Positions 27,310 to 35,919 of a DNA stretch of 64,000 nucleotides are shown here, piece by piece. Made by a program: the position numbers and the translations under genes. Every line of letters starts with the position of its first letter. The first letter of the stretch is position 1. Under the pieces are notes generated by a model. That model made no database searches, was not told the origin of the DNA, and was given only the letters and a program-made list of their open reading frames with translations. Source of the DNA: Martinezella rhizogenes (GTDB taxonomy: Bacteria; Pseudomonadota; Alphaproteobacteria; Rhizobiales; Rhizobiaceae); the NCBI RefSeq assembly GCF_000799715.1, contig NZ_JUHG01000011.1, positions 930,001 to 994,000 on the forward strand, in the 5' to 3' direction.

Positions 27310-29676
27310 ATGAATCATTCCGTCGAAAACAGGTTTTTCGCGATCGTCTGCGGCGCGCTGCTGGTTTTCGTCGCGCCCCTCTTTGTGCTGTTTCTTTTCT
27401 TGTCGTCCGGACGCGCCGAAAAGGAAATCAAGGACCATATCTCGGTCCTGCTGATCGCCAACGCCCAGGCATTGGCCAAACCGCTGTGGGACCTTGACGA
27501 GGATAGCGTCACACAGATCAGCGCCACGACGGTCGCCGAGGGCGCCATCGTCAAGGTCAATGTACGCGATCTCTCCGGCCAGCTCGACGTCACGCAATCA
27601 ACTATCCCGAAATCCTACAAGGGCCTGTTGGAGGCCGTTTCACGCCCGATCATCTACAATGGCGTGGACGGCGCAAGAAACCTCGGCACCATTACCGTCT
27701 ATTACCCGACGCTCGGCCTCTTCGACGGATTGAAGAGCGAGGAGATCGTCTTCATCTCGATCTTCATCTTCGCCGTGTTGACCGTTTTCGGCGCCGCCCT
27801 GATCGGCAACCGCATCTTTGTCATTCAGCCGCTGATGCGGCTGACCCACGCTATCGAAGCGACGAGGCGGCTAGGTTCACGCCACCATGTCGATTGGCAG
27901 TCCAACGACGAAATGGGTCGGCTCGCCAACAGCTTCAACGAGATGCAGAGCAAGCTGGAGCGCGAGGAAACCGAGCTGAAGCTCGCCCATCGCCGCGCCA
28001 CGGATACCTACAATCTGACGCCAGCTATGCTGTTCTCCCTCGACAAGGACGATTGCATCGCCGCCGTCAGCGACTATTGGCTGGCCGCCACCGGCTATGC
28101 CCGCTCCAATGTGCTTGGACGCAAGTTTGCAAGCCTGGTGCTGCCGGAATCGCGCGCGAAATACATCGAGCGCAAACGCAGCCATCCCGACAGCGCCGAC
28201 CGTTTCGACGTCACCGTGAAATTCCACTGCCGCGATGATCGGGTCATGGACGTGCTGATCCTCGAGACGACGGCAATCCAGGATGGTCTTTCGCTCTCGG
28301 TCATGACCGATGTCACCGATCTCAAGCAGTCCGAGGACCGGAACCTGCGCCAGGCAATCACCGATCACCTGACCGGTCTCTTGAACCGCCAGGGTTTTGA
28401 AACGGCACTCGACACCAAGATCAACGAGGCGGACAAGCGCAAGCGCGAGCTTGCCTGCCTTTTCATCGATCTCGACCGCTTCAAATGGATCAACGATAAC
28501 AAGGGCCATGCCGCCGGCGATGCGGCTCTACGCGAACTGGTTGCGCGCTTGCAGGCACGGCTGGAACCCGGCGACATCGCCGCCCGCCTTGGTGGTGATG
28601 AATTCGCTATCCTACTGCTTGCCGAGGACGCTGAAGCGAGGGCAGTCGATATGGCAACCCGTATCGCCGAGGTATTCGAAACCCCCTTTGGTGGCGACGC
28701 CCGCCTCAGCGCCAGTATAGGCATCGCCATCTACCCCCGCCATGCCGCCAATGCCGCGGAACTGCTGCTGAAATCCGATATCGCCATGTATGCCAAGAAG
28801 CACGATGGCAAGAACGGCGCGCAAATCTTCGACAACAGCATGCTGGATGCCTCGCGCCGCCGCGCCGAACTCGAGAGCCATATCGAAAGCGGGCTGAGCG
28901 AGGACTGGTTCGAGGCTTACCTGCAGCCGATCGTCAATATCGATGATCGCTCCATCGCCGGTTTCGAGGCGCTGATGCGGCTGCATCATCCGCAAAAAGG
29001 CATTCTGCCTCCAGCCCGGATCATCGAGGTCGCCGAAGAGACGGGCTCGATCATTCGTATCGGCAATCGCATCATGGAGAAGGCGGTTTCCAATTTTGCC
29101 CGTCTCTCGCGCCTCGATGGCATGCAGGACACTTATCTGGCCATCAATTTTTCGCCGCTGCAATTCGAGCCGGAACTGCCCGTGCGCATCGCCGCCCTGC
29201 TCTCCCGCCACGATATCTCCCCCAAACGGATCGTTGTGGAAATCACCGAAGCGGTACTGATGGACGACAATCCTGAAACGCGCATGGTCATCAACGAGAT
29301 ATGCCGCTACGGCTGCCGCATCGCGCTCGACGATTTCGGCACGGGTTATTCGTCGCTGAGTTACATCAACCGCTTCCCGGTGGACATTATCAAGATCGAC
29401 CAATCCTTCATCCGCGCGATCAACGACACCGCTTCGGATGTGAGTGCCAAGAGCCGCATGCTGGTCGAAAGTATCACGACGCTGTCGCACAAGATGAATT
29501 GCACCGTCATCGCCGAAGGCATCGAGACCGAAGAGGAGTGCACGACACTGCGCATCATGGGGCTGGATTACGGTCAAGGCTATCTGTTCCACCGGCCACA
29601 ACATCCAAACGATCTGATGAAAACGCTCGCGGAACCGCGAGCAGGCAGCCTCCCCTCCGTAGCGCAAGCATCATAG
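27310..29676 (+). CDS. Membrane GGDEF/EAL c-di-GMP enzyme with HAMP and PAS domains
   Basis: This 788-residue protein has TM1 at about 12-32, a periplasmic segment with the ANAQALAKPLWDLDEDSV motif common in sensor proteins, TM2 at about 145-167, HAMP at about 168-222, PAS at about 232-340, GGDEF at about 348-510 and EAL at about 520-770. The active-site GGDEF (428-432) and EALMR (553-557) motifs are intact, as is DDFGTGYSSL, so both synthesis and breakdown of c-di-GMP are possible. The inhibitory site RxxD before GGDEF is Glu419...Asp422, so the arginine is missing and product inhibition is probably lost. Fourteen bases separate it from the solute-binding gene that follows. Confidence 0.93.
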   Translation: MNHSVENRFFAIVCGALLVFVAPLFVLFLFLSSGRAEKEIKDHISVLLIANAQALAKPLWDLDEDSVTQISATTVAEGAIVKVNVRDLSGQLDVTQSTIPKSYKGLLEAVSRPIIYNGVDGARNLGTITVYYPTLGLFDGLKSEEIVFISIFIFAVLTVFGAALIGNRIFVIQPLMRLTHAIEATRRLGSRHHVDWQSNDEMGRLANSFNEMQSKLEREETELKLAHRRATDTYNLTPAMLFSLDKDDCIAAVSDYWLAATGYARSNVLGRKFASLVLPESRAKYIERKRSHPDSADRFDVTVKFHCRDDRVMDVLILETTAIQDGLSLSVMTDVTDLKQSEDRNLRQAITDHLTGLLNRQGFETALDTKINEADKRKRELACLFIDLDRFKWINDNKGHAAGDAALRELVARLQARLEPGDIAARLGGDEFAILLLAEDAEARAVDMATRIAEVFETPFGGDARLSASIGIAIYPRHAANAAELLLKSDIAMYAKKHDGKNGAQIFDNSMLDASRRRAELESHIESGLSEDWFEAYLQPIVNIDDRSIAGFEALMRLHHPQKGILPPARIIEVAEETGSIIRIGNRIMEKAVSNFARLSRLDGMQDTYLAINFSPLQFEPELPVRIAALLSRHDISPKRIVVEITEAVLMDDNPETRMVINEICRYGCRIALDDFGTGYSSLSYINRFPVDIIKIDQSFIRAINDTASDVSAKSRMLVESITTLSHKMNCTVIAEGIETEEECTTLRIMGLDYGQGYLFHRPQHPNDLMKTLAEPRAGSLPSVAQAS

Positions 29677-29690
29677 CGAGAGAAGGACAC

Positions 29691-30422
29691 ATGCTGAAAC
29701 CGCTGCTCCTCGCCCTTCTTAGCCTCTCCTCCTCCAGCCTTCTCTCTGTGGCCCGAGCAGAAACCATCACCTTCACCACGGAAGAATATCCGCCCTTCAA
29801 CTATCGCGATGGCAAGACGGTCGTCGGTGCGACCGTCGAGCAGGTGCGTAAGGTGATGGCCGATATCGGCGTCGATTACTCGATCGAGGTCATGCCGTGG
29901 GCACGGGCCTATTCCCAGGCGCAGACGGTGTCGATGACCTGCGTCTTCGCCACCGCCCATAATGAAGAGCGCGACAAGCTGTTCAAATGGGTCCAGCCGC
30001 TGCTGGTCGACCGCAACATCCTGATCAAGCATAGCGGATCCAATGTCACCGCCGCCACCCTCGATGAAGCGCGGAAGTATGCTGTCGGCACTTGGCGGGA
30101 AGACTATACCGAGGCCGCCTTACGGCAGGCCAATTTCCCACGGATCGATGTCGCCAGCGACTTCAGGGCGACGCTGAAAAAGCTGATGAGCGACCGCATC
30201 GACCTGATGCCAATCTCCGAAAGCTATTTCGACAAATTGAGGAGAGAAGGCAACGCCGTTGAGAAGGTAACCGTTCTCTCCGCGCAGCCCATGGGCATCG
30301 CCTGCCAGAAGGACTTTCCGGACGATCTGCTGAAGAGGATGCAGACAGCGCTCGACAGCTTGATTGCCGACGGCACGCAGAAGCGGATATTCCTGAAATA
30401 CGGCCTGCACCTCGGCGGCTGA
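29691..30422 (+). CDS. Periplasmic solute-binding protein, family 3
   Basis: The ATG at 29691, behind AGAAGGA, gives 243 residues with a signal peptide (1-21, cut after ARA). The mature part begins TITFTTEEYPPFNYRDGKTVVGATVEQV, the classic family 3 opening, and continues with LDEARKYAVGTWREDY and a C-terminal LKRMQTALDSLIADGTQKRIFLKYG. It is somewhat shorter than transport binding proteins and has no permease or ATPase nearby. Because it follows the GGDEF/EAL gene closely, it may feed ligand information to that sensor's periplasmic part rather than to a transporter. That idea is inference. Confidence 0.85.
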   Translation: MLKPLLLALLSLSSSSLLSVARAETITFTTEEYPPFNYRDGKTVVGATVEQVRKVMADIGVDYSIEVMPWARAYSQAQTVSMTCVFATAHNEERDKLFKWVQPLLVDRNILIKHSGSNVTAATLDEARKYAVGTWREDYTEAALRQANFPRIDVASDFRATLKKLMSDRIDLMPISESYFDKLRREGNAVEKVTVLSAQPMGIACQKDFPDDLLKRMQTALDSLIADGTQKRIFLKYGLHLGG

Positions 30423-30497
30423 CGAAAGGTCCCGCCTTGACTTTGCCGTCAATTCCCTGTCGTGAAGGGCATCGGCATTTTCCAAAGGGTGAAGCGC

Positions 30498-31214
30498 ATG
30501 CTTCTCATCGTGGGCCTCGGCAATCCCGGCGCCAAATATCAGGGCAACCGTCACAATATCGGTTTCATGGCCGTCGACGCTATTCATCGTCGGCATAGCT
30601 TTTCACCCTGGTCGAAGAAGTTCAGGGCGGAGATTTCCGAAGGCGAACTTGGTGGCCAGAAGGTCCTGCTGATCAAGCCGCAGACCTTCATGAACCTGTC
30701 CGGCGAATCCGTCGGCGAGGCCATGCGCTTCTACAAGCTCGAGCCTTCCGACCTCGTCGTCATCTATGACGAACTCGACCTGCCCGCCGCCAAGGCGCGG
30801 CTGAAGACCGGTGGCGGCCATGGCGGCCACAACGGCATCAAGTCGATCGACGCCCATTGCGGCCGGGAATACCGGCGCCTTCGTCTCGGCATCGGTCATC
30901 CCGGCGTCAAGGAGCTGGTACAGAATCATGTGCTCGGCGATTTCGCCAAAGTGGATCGCGATTGGCTCGAGCCGATGTTCGACGCGCTCGCCGATAACGC
31001 CGACATGCTGGTGCGCGGCGAGGATTCGCAGCTGATGAACAAGATCGCGCTAGCGCTGGGCGGCAAGGCGGAAGAACCGGCGCCGAAGCCGGAAAAAAAG
31101 ACTGTCGCCAAATCGCATATCCATCAGGCCCGCAACCATAACCAGCCGCGCATGCCCGAGAGCGGCCCGATGGCCGAGATGCTGAAGAGAATGTTCGGTA
31201 AGAAGGACGATTGA
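30498..31214 (+). CDS. pth: Peptidyl-tRNA hydrolase
   Basis: The start at 30498 gives 238 residues, with AAAGGGTGAAG upstream; the frame from 30462 adds a leader not seen in the family. The catalytic histidine is in [12 protein letters not shown] (His19), with Asn10 region [13 protein letters not shown], the FMNLSGESV motif, Asp in VIYDELDLP, and [13 protein letters not shown]. It frees peptides from peptidyl-tRNA released by stalled ribosomes. The C-terminal tail (from about residue 190) is Lys/Pro/His-rich and longer than in E. coli, which is usual in rhizobia. The acetyltransferase gene begins two bases after its stop. Confidence 0.95.
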   Translation: MLLIVGLGNPGAKYQGNRHNIGFMAVDAIHRRHSFSPWSKKFRAEISEGELGGQKVLLIKPQTFMNLSGESVGEAMRFYKLEPSDLVVIYDELDLPAAKARLKTGGGHGGHNGIKSIDAHCGREYRRLRLGIGHPGVKELVQNHVLGDFAKVDRDWLEPMFDALADNADMLVRGEDSQLMNKIALALGGKAEEPAPKPEKKTVAKSHIHQARNHNQPRMPESGPMAEMLKRMFGKKDD

Positions 31215-31215
31215 G

Positions 31216-31692
31216 ATGCTAGGGGCCGTAAACGGCGGCGACACGGTGGTGATCCGTCCGGTCGTTGCAGGCGATCTTCCTACCCTTCTCGCGCGCTACC
31301 GGCACCTTAATCACAGTGATCCGGAACTGGAACCGACGCTGGCGGAAAGCCGCTTTGCCGAAATCCTGGCGCATCCCGGAATGACGATCTTTGCTGCCTT
31401 CGCCGGCCCCCTTGCCATCTCCTCCGTCACGCTGGCCATCATCCCCAACCTGACGCGCGGCGCGGCGTCTTACGCGCTAATCGAAAATGTCGTCACCCAT
31501 GCCGACCATCGCCAGCGCGGCCATGCACGGGCGCTGATCCACAAGGCCATTGCCACAGCCTGGGAGAAGAATTGCTACAAGGTAATGCTGCTCACCGGCT
31601 CGAAGACACCCGCAACGCTGCGCTTCTATGCCAATTGCGGCTTCTCGCAGGACAAAACCGGCTTCCAGATCCGCCGCCCTATTGCGGGCTGA
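31216..31692 (+). CDS. GNAT-family N-acetyltransferase
   Basis: This 158-residue protein starts one base after the pth stop, behind AAGAAGGA inside pth, so it is likely translated with it. The GNAT core is visible: VIRPVVAGDLPTLLARY at the N-terminus, then IENVVTHADHRQRGHARALIHKAI as motif A with the acetyl-CoA loop (Gln-Arg-Gly-His-Ala), and a C-terminal LRFYANCGFSQDKTGFQI. The substrate is unknown. It converges on clpS with about 20 bases between the stops. Confidence 0.87.
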   Translation: MLGAVNGGDTVVIRPVVAGDLPTLLARYRHLNHSDPELEPTLAESRFAEILAHPGMTIFAAFAGPLAISSVTLAIIPNLTRGAASYALIENVVTHADHRQRGHARALIHKAIATAWEKNCYKVMLLTGSKTPATLRFYANCGFSQDKTGFQIRRPIAG

Positions 31693-31713
31693 CAATTCAC
31701 CCTCTCCGAAACT

Positions 31714-32025
31714 CTACTCTTCCGGCTCGGTGGTGAACATCAACGGGAAGTCGGCACTTTTCGCCAGATCGATCGCTTCCTGCGCCTTGGTCTCGGCAAT
31801 GTCCCTGGCGCAGACCATCACCACGCAGCTGCCAAGCTTATGCGCGGTCATCATCACGCGATAACCGGCCTCCTCGCTCATGCGGAAGACGGCCTGCAGC
31901 ACCATGATGACGAATTCGCGCGGCGTATAATCATCATTGACGAGAATGATCTTATAAAGCTTCGGCCGCTCGACCTTGGGTTTCGTCTTGGTCTTCGGTT
32001 TTAGGACAACGTCATTGTCACTCAT
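31714..32025 (-). CDS. clpS: ATP-dependent Clp protease adaptor ClpS
   Basis: From the ATG at 32025 the product has 103 residues. A Lys/Pro-rich N-terminal extension (KPKTKTKPKVERPK) leads into the ClpS core YKIILVNDDYTPREFVIMVLQAVFRMSEE, with the N-degron pocket residues Asn-Asp-Asp, and a C-terminal half HKLGSCVVMVCARDIAETKAQEA. ClpS presents proteins with destabilising N-termini to ClpAP. No clpA lies nearby; rhizobia often have a second clpS, so this may be the unlinked copy. The ribosome binding site is weak and the frame extends further upstream. Confidence 0.9.
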   Translation of the reverse strand: MSDNDVVLKPKTKTKPKVERPKLYKIILVNDDYTPREFVIMVLQAVFRMSEEAGYRVMMTAHKLGSCVVMVCARDIAETKAQEAIDLAKSADFPLMFTTEPEE

Positions 32026-32135
32026 CGGAGCCACCGTTGATGACAGGGGAAAAGAGCTTGTTGCTGATAACAGGTTTATACCGCACCGCAACCGGCCATT
32101 CAAGCGAGACGAGTGTTCCACAATAGCAGTTTGGA

Positions 32136-32540
32136 TCAATCGGTCGTGAGCAGAAGGCAATTTTGGCCGACGCCTTTCAATAGCGCGGCGGCCTTCTTGT
32201 CGAAGGTAGCAAAAGTATCGCCACCCAGCCGGCGACCCTCGAAAGCTATAACGCCATCGGTAAAATCTCCGCCAGCTTGCAACAACGCAAGCCCCGCTTC
32301 CACGGCAGCGCGATCAAGAACAAGTTTCTCTGTTTGAAGCAAACGTGTGACAAGCTGGACAAGCTGTGCCTTTTGAACTCGATATCGACTGTGAAGAACC
32401 CATATGGTCTCGCAGAGCGTTATCGTCGGAATAATGATCTTGTCAGTCTCGGCAAAAAGTCGTCGTGCCCTTTCTGCCTCATCCGGATCGTCGTTGATGA
32501 TCGTGCGAAGAAAGACATTGGTATCGGCAACAATGCTCAA
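32136..32540 (-). CDS. vapC: VapC-type PIN-domain toxin
   Basis: This 134-residue PIN domain has the acidic metal-binding set: Asp6 in VADTNVFLR, Glu44 in TLCETIWVL, Asp95 in GDFTDGVIAF and Asp114 in ATFDKKAA. Such toxins cut RNA, often tRNA or rRNA sites, when the antitoxin is lost. It overlaps the antitoxin gene by 4 bases (ATGA), so production is coupled. It stops 110 bases before clpS. All catalytic residues are intact, so the toxin is probably functional. Confidence 0.9.
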   Translation of the reverse strand: MSIVADTNVFLRTIINDDPDEAERARRLFAETDKIIIPTITLCETIWVLHSRYRVQKAQLVQLVTRLLQTEKLVLDRAAVEAGLALLQAGGDFTDGVIAFEGRRLGGDTFATFDKKAAALLKGVGQNCLLLTTD

Positions 32541-32794
32541 GGTTTGGCCTCACCCGCCCATCCCGCGGCAATGGCTTCATTGATTTCGTCGATGGTGAAA
32601 TGCAAGCCTTCCTCGTTCTTGAACATCCCGAAGATACTTTCGATCGGCAATTTTCGTTCTACAGCATGTATCGCCACCCTGCCCTGCGGCAGCAGATCGA
32701 TTTCCATCTCGTCGCCCGGTTTAATGCCAAGATGATTCAGCACTTCTTTCTTCAGGGTCACCTGGCCTTTTGACGTAACCTTCAGCTTCACCAT
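32537..32794 (-). CDS. vapB: VapB/AbrB-type antitoxin
   Basis: I take the ATG at 32794, 6 bases after AAGGAG, over the GTG at 32797; the product has 85 residues. The N-terminal swapped-hairpin AbrB/SpoVT DNA-binding domain is clear (KVTSKGQVTLKKEVLNHLGIKPGDEMEID). The C-terminal part (ESIFGMFKNEEG, IDEINEAIAAGWAG) should wrap around and block the toxin. The protein and the VapBC complex should bind the palindrome just upstream and repress the operon. Confidence 0.9.
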   Translation of the reverse strand: MVKLKVTSKGQVTLKKEVLNHLGIKPGDEMEIDLLPQGRVAIHAVERKLPIESIFGMFKNEEGLHFTIDEINEAIAAGWAGEAKP

Positions 32795-32803
32795 CACAAG
32801 CTC

Positions 32804-32843
32804 CTTTATCGAATAAAGTAAGGCGATTATGCCTTACTTACAA
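32804..32843 (-). promoter_or_regulatory. Promoter and palindromic operator of vapBC
   Basis: On the minus strand TTGTAA and TACTTT are 17 bases apart (+ strand 32838-32843 and 32815-32820). A perfect 9-bp inverted repeat AAGTAAGGC-6-GCCTTACTT (32816-32824, 32831-32839) covers this promoter, and a second, CTTTAT-3-ATAAAG (32804-32818), overlaps its start side. This fits autorepression by VapB. Confidence 0.7.
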
Positions 32844-32979
32844 GACTCGCTTTGCGCTTCGTCTACCGGATGATCTGGGATGCCCCGGAAAATCGGCTCG
32901 TTGTCTGCACAAGACTTGACCCGCAACGGCCCTTCCCCCATACGCACTGCAAAGATTTTCAAGATATGGACAAGGTGCC

Positions 32980-34083
32980 ATGGGTTTCAAATGCGGTATC
33001 GTCGGGCTGCCGAATGTCGGCAAGTCTACTCTGTTCAACGCGCTGACCAAGACGGCGGCGGCGCAGGCGGCGAATTATCCGTTCTGCACGATCGAGCCGA
33101 ACACCGGTGAAGTGGCGGTTCCCGATCCGCGTATGGAGCAGCTTGCCCAGATCGCCAAGTCGAAAGAGCTGATCCCGACACGCATCTCCTTCGTCGATAT
33201 TGCCGGCCTGGTGCGCGGCGCGTCGAAGGGCGAAGGCCTGGGCAACCAGTTCCTCGCCAACATTCGCGAAGTCGATGCCATCGTGCATGTGCTGCGCTGC
33301 TTCGAAGACAGCGACATCACCCATGTCGAGGGCCGCATCAATCCGGTTGCCGACGCCGAGACCATCGAGACCGAGCTGATGCTCTCCGACCTCGAGAGTC
33401 TGGAGCGCCGCACCGAGCAGACGCGCAAGCGCGCCACCGGCAAGGACAAGGAGTCCATGGCGATGCTGCCGCTGATGGAAGCCTCGCTCAAGCTGTTGAA
33501 CGAAGGCAAGCCGGTTCGCACCTTGCTGTCGAAACTCGATGAAGAAGAACTCCGTATCCTCAAGAGCCTGAACCTTCTGACCTCGCATCCCGTGCTCTAT
33601 GTCTGCAACGTCGCCGAAGCCGATGCCGTCACCGGCAACGAACATACGGCCGCCGTCGCCGCCATGGCGAAGGAGCAGAATTCCGAAGTGGTGATCATCT
33701 CCGCCGCCATCGAAGCAGAAGTGGCGCAACTGCCCGCCGAGGAAGCCATGGAGTTCCTCTCCGAGCTCGGCCTCGCGGAAGCCGGCCTCGACCAGCTGAT
33801 CCGCGCCGGCTACAAGCTGCTGCACCTCATCACCTATTTCACCGTCGGCCCGAAGGAAACGCGCGCCTGGACGATCGAGCAAGGCACCAAGGCCCCGCAG
33901 GCCGCCGGCGTCATTCACTCCGATTTCGAACGCGGCTTCATCCGCGCCCAGACCATCGCCTATAGCGATTATGTCGCTTTCAAGGGCGAAGTCGGCGCCA
34001 AGGAAAACGGCAAGATGCGCTCGGAAGGCAAGGAATATGTCGTCCAGGATGGCGATGTCCTCAACTTCCTCTTCAACGCCTAA
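32980..34083 (+). CDS. ychF: Redox-regulated ATPase YchF (Obg-like GTPase family)
   Basis: This 367-residue protein has the P-loop GLPNVGKSTLFNALT (about 8-22), the NYPFCTIEPNTG switch segment, G3 as DIAGLVRGASKGEGLGNQFL, and the C-terminal TGS domain (about 280-365: TYFTVGPKETRAWTIEQGTKAPQAAGVIHSDFERGFIRAQ, ending VLNFLFNA). The NxxE-type G4 motif is typical of YchF and explains preference for ATP over GTP. It associates with ribosomes and is linked to oxidative stress responses. The pth-ychF neighbourhood is usual; here vapBC sits between. Confidence 0.95.
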   Translation: MGFKCGIVGLPNVGKSTLFNALTKTAAAQAANYPFCTIEPNTGEVAVPDPRMEQLAQIAKSKELIPTRISFVDIAGLVRGASKGEGLGNQFLANIREVDAIVHVLRCFEDSDITHVEGRINPVADAETIETELMLSDLESLERRTEQTRKRATGKDKESMAMLPLMEASLKLLNEGKPVRTLLSKLDEEELRILKSLNLLTSHPVLYVCNVAEADAVTGNEHTAAVAAMAKEQNSEVVIISAAIEAEVAQLPAEEAMEFLSELGLAEAGLDQLIRAGYKLLHLITYFTVGPKETRAWTIEQGTKAPQAAGVIHSDFERGFIRAQTIAYSDYVAFKGEVGAKENGKMRSEGKEYVVQDGDVLNFLFNA

Positions 34084-34093
34084 AGAATGAAGG

Positions 34094-34124
34094 GATTGCC
34101 GGCCTCACTTGAGTGCCGGCAATC
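34094..34124 (+). terminator. Strong hairpin after ychF
   Basis: GATTGCCGGC (34094-34103) and GCCGGCAATC (34115-34124) form a perfect 10-bp stem, and the loop can add CTCA/TGAG. No T run follows, so it may act as an mRNA-protecting or Rho-assisted end. Confidence 0.55.
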
Positions 34125-34289
34125 TCCCCCGAACAAAGGGTGGCAACAGCCCGACGGTAACGCGGCCCAAGCCGCATTCACGGCACGCATTCGCCGCGCC
34201 GTTTCCGCACAGCGACCACGAAAATACTTGCACCGTTCCTGTTCGGTATGCGATTGCGCTCGGGAGGAATGAGGAGGTCGCTAACGGAT

Positions 34290-34754
34290 ATGGCGAAACT
34301 AACATATGAGGATTTTCAGCCGGGGCAGGAATTCCCGCTCGGGCCGAAGCATGTGACGACCGAGGAAATCATTGAATTCGCAAGCGAGTTCGATCCGCAG
34401 CCGATGCATCTCGACGAGGCCGCCGGCCACGCGAGCATTCTCGGCGGGCTTGCCGCCTCCGGCTGGCACACCTCGGCGATGTTCATGCGGATGATGTGCG
34501 ACAGCTATCTGCTCAACACCGAGTCCGAGGGCGCGCCGGGCATCGATTTCATGGACTGGAAAAAGCCGGTTCTCGCCGGCGACACGCTCTCCGGCCACTC
34601 GATCGTGCTCGAATCCCGTGCCATGCGCTCTCGCCCTGGCATCGGCATCGTCAAGTTCCGGCATGAGGTGAAGAACCAGCACGGCGAACTCGTTTGCCTC
34701 GGCGAGAACGCCACCATGATCCGTATGCGTTCGCCAGTGGAGGTCTCGGCATGA
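34290..34754 (+). CDS. MaoC-family dehydratase, first of a pair
   Basis: From the ATG at 34290, with GAGGAGG about 12 bases upstream, the product has 154 residues; starts at 34248 or 34269 are less likely. It is a hotdog-fold protein with the MaoC hydratase pattern: YEDFQPGQEFPLGPKHVTTEEIIEFASEFDPQPMHLDEAAG, where the Asp-Pro-Gln-Pro-Met-His region carries the catalytic Asp and His, followed by GLAASGWHTSAMFMRMM and DWKKPVLAGDTL. Such proteins hydrate enoyl-CoA-like thioesters. It overlaps the next gene by 4 bases, so the two probably work as a heterodimer. Confidence 0.87.
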   Translation: MAKLTYEDFQPGQEFPLGPKHVTTEEIIEFASEFDPQPMHLDEAAGHASILGGLAASGWHTSAMFMRMMCDSYLLNTESEGAPGIDFMDWKKPVLAGDTLSGHSIVLESRAMRSRPGIGIVKFRHEVKNQHGELVCLGENATMIRMRSPVEVSA

Positions 34755-35218
34755 GGATGACGGAGCTCTATCCCATCGGCGAACGGGCCGAGATCGGCAG
34801 CCATACGTTTACGGCCGAAAACATCGTCCGCTTCGCCTCACGCTTCGACCCACAGATTTTCCATATGGACGCGGAAGCCGCCAAGGACACGCTGTTCGGC
34901 GGCCTCTGCGCTTCCGGTTGGCACACCTGCGCAGCCTGGATGAGGACCTTCATCGACTATTGGAAAGGCGAAGCCGCCCGCCTGATCGCCGAGGGCGAAA
35001 AACCACCTAATCTCGGCCCCTCTGCCGGCTTCCAGAAGCTGCAATGGCTGCGCCCGGTCTTTGCCGGCGACACCGTCACCTACGGCGTCACCCTGCTTTC
35101 CAGCCGCCCACTGGCATCACGCCCCGGATGGACGCTCAACACCATCCTGTGTGACGGAACGAACCAGCATGGTGTGCCGGTAATACGCTTCGAGAGCACT
35201 GTGCTGGAGTTTGAATAA
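34751..35218 (+). CDS. MaoC-family dehydratase, second of a pair
   Basis: This 155-residue protein begins in the ATGA that ends the first maoC gene, so translation is coupled. It repeats the same pattern: IVRFASRFDPQIFHMDAEAAKDTLFGGLCASGWHTCAAWMR, then WLRPVFAGDTVTYG and TLNTILCDGTNQHGVPVI. Both copies keep the Asp-Pro-Gln...His site, with Ile-Phe-His replacing Pro-Met-His here. The two may pair like fused two-domain hydratases. The pathway is not evident from the context. Confidence 0.87.
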   Translation: MRMTELYPIGERAEIGSHTFTAENIVRFASRFDPQIFHMDAEAAKDTLFGGLCASGWHTCAAWMRTFIDYWKGEAARLIAEGEKPPNLGPSAGFQKLQWLRPVFAGDTVTYGVTLLSSRPLASRPGWTLNTILCDGTNQHGVPVIRFESTVLEFE

Positions 35219-35221
35219 ACA

Positions 35222-35245
35222 CCTTCGCCCCGTTTGAGGCGAAGG
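35222..35245. terminator. Hairpin between convergent maoC and apt genes
   Basis: CCTTCGCC (35222-35229) and GGCGAAGG (35238-35245) form a perfect 8-bp stem. On the minus strand it is followed by TGTTTATT, so it may end both transcripts, with apt favoured. Confidence 0.5.
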
Positions 35246-35256
35246 CAAGTTGGTCT

Positions 35257-35799
35257 TCAATGCCCGCTGAATTCCACCAGCGTGTGGACCGGCACATCGA
35301 GTGCTTCCAGCTTCTTGCGGCCGCCGAGATCCGGCAAGTCGATGACGAAGCAGGCGGCAACGACTTCGGCGCCTATCTGGCGTAGCAACTGGGTGGCGCC
35401 AACGGCGGTGCCGCCCGTCGCGATCAGGTCGTCGACCAAGATCACCTTTTCGCCGGGGTTCACCGCATCACGGTGCATCTCCATCTCGTCGACGCCGTAT
35501 TCCAGGCTATAGGCGATACGCACGATATCGTGCGGCAGCTTGCCCTTCTTGCGGATCGGGACGAAACCGGCCGACAGCTGATGCGCCACCGCGCCGCCCA
35601 GAATGAAGCCGCGGGCCTCCATGCCGGCGACCTTGTCGATCTTGTTGCCGGCATAGGGCTGCACCAGCGCATCAACGGCCCGGCGAAACGCCTTGGCATT
35701 GCCGAGCATCGTGGTGATGTCGCGGAAGATGATGCCGGGCTTGGGATAGTCCGGAATGGAGCGAATGCTGGCGGCAAGCTCCGAAGCGATAGTATTCAT
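35257..35799 (-). CDS. apt: Adenine phosphoribosyltransferase
   Basis: The ATG at 35799 gives 180 residues, the usual size; the frame to 35847 is not supported. It shows the APT pattern: [22 protein letters not shown], then [17 protein letters not shown] and [10 protein letters not shown], and the PRPP-binding loop [17 protein letters not shown] (about 123-139). It salvages adenine to AMP using PRPP, linking it in function to prs at 20.9 kb. It is transcribed in the same direction as petABC, but the petABC terminator lies between. Confidence 0.95.
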   Translation of the reverse strand: MNTIASELAASIRSIPDYPKPGIIFRDITTMLGNAKAFRRAVDALVQPYAGNKIDKVAGMEARGFILGGAVAHQLSAGFVPIRKKGKLPHDIVRIAYSLEYGVDEMEMHRDAVNPGEKVILVDDLIATGGTAVGATQLLRQIGAEVVAACFVIDLPDLGGRKKLEALDVPVHTLVEFSGH

Positions 35800-35864
35800 G
35801 GAAATATGTACTCTCAGGCTAAGATAAGGCCGGTCGCACCCTATCAAGACGCGTGCACGATACC

Positions 35865-35900
35865 AACAAAAAAGGCGACCACAACGGGCCGCCTTTTGTT
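35865..35900 (-). terminator. Rho-independent terminator of petABC
   Basis: On the minus strand AAGGCG and CGCCTT form the core stem, extended by AACAAAA/TTTTGTT pairing, and a T6 run follows. It lies about 20 bases after the petC stop. Confidence 0.8.
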
Positions 35901-35919
35901 GATTGGAGGGCCGACCTGC

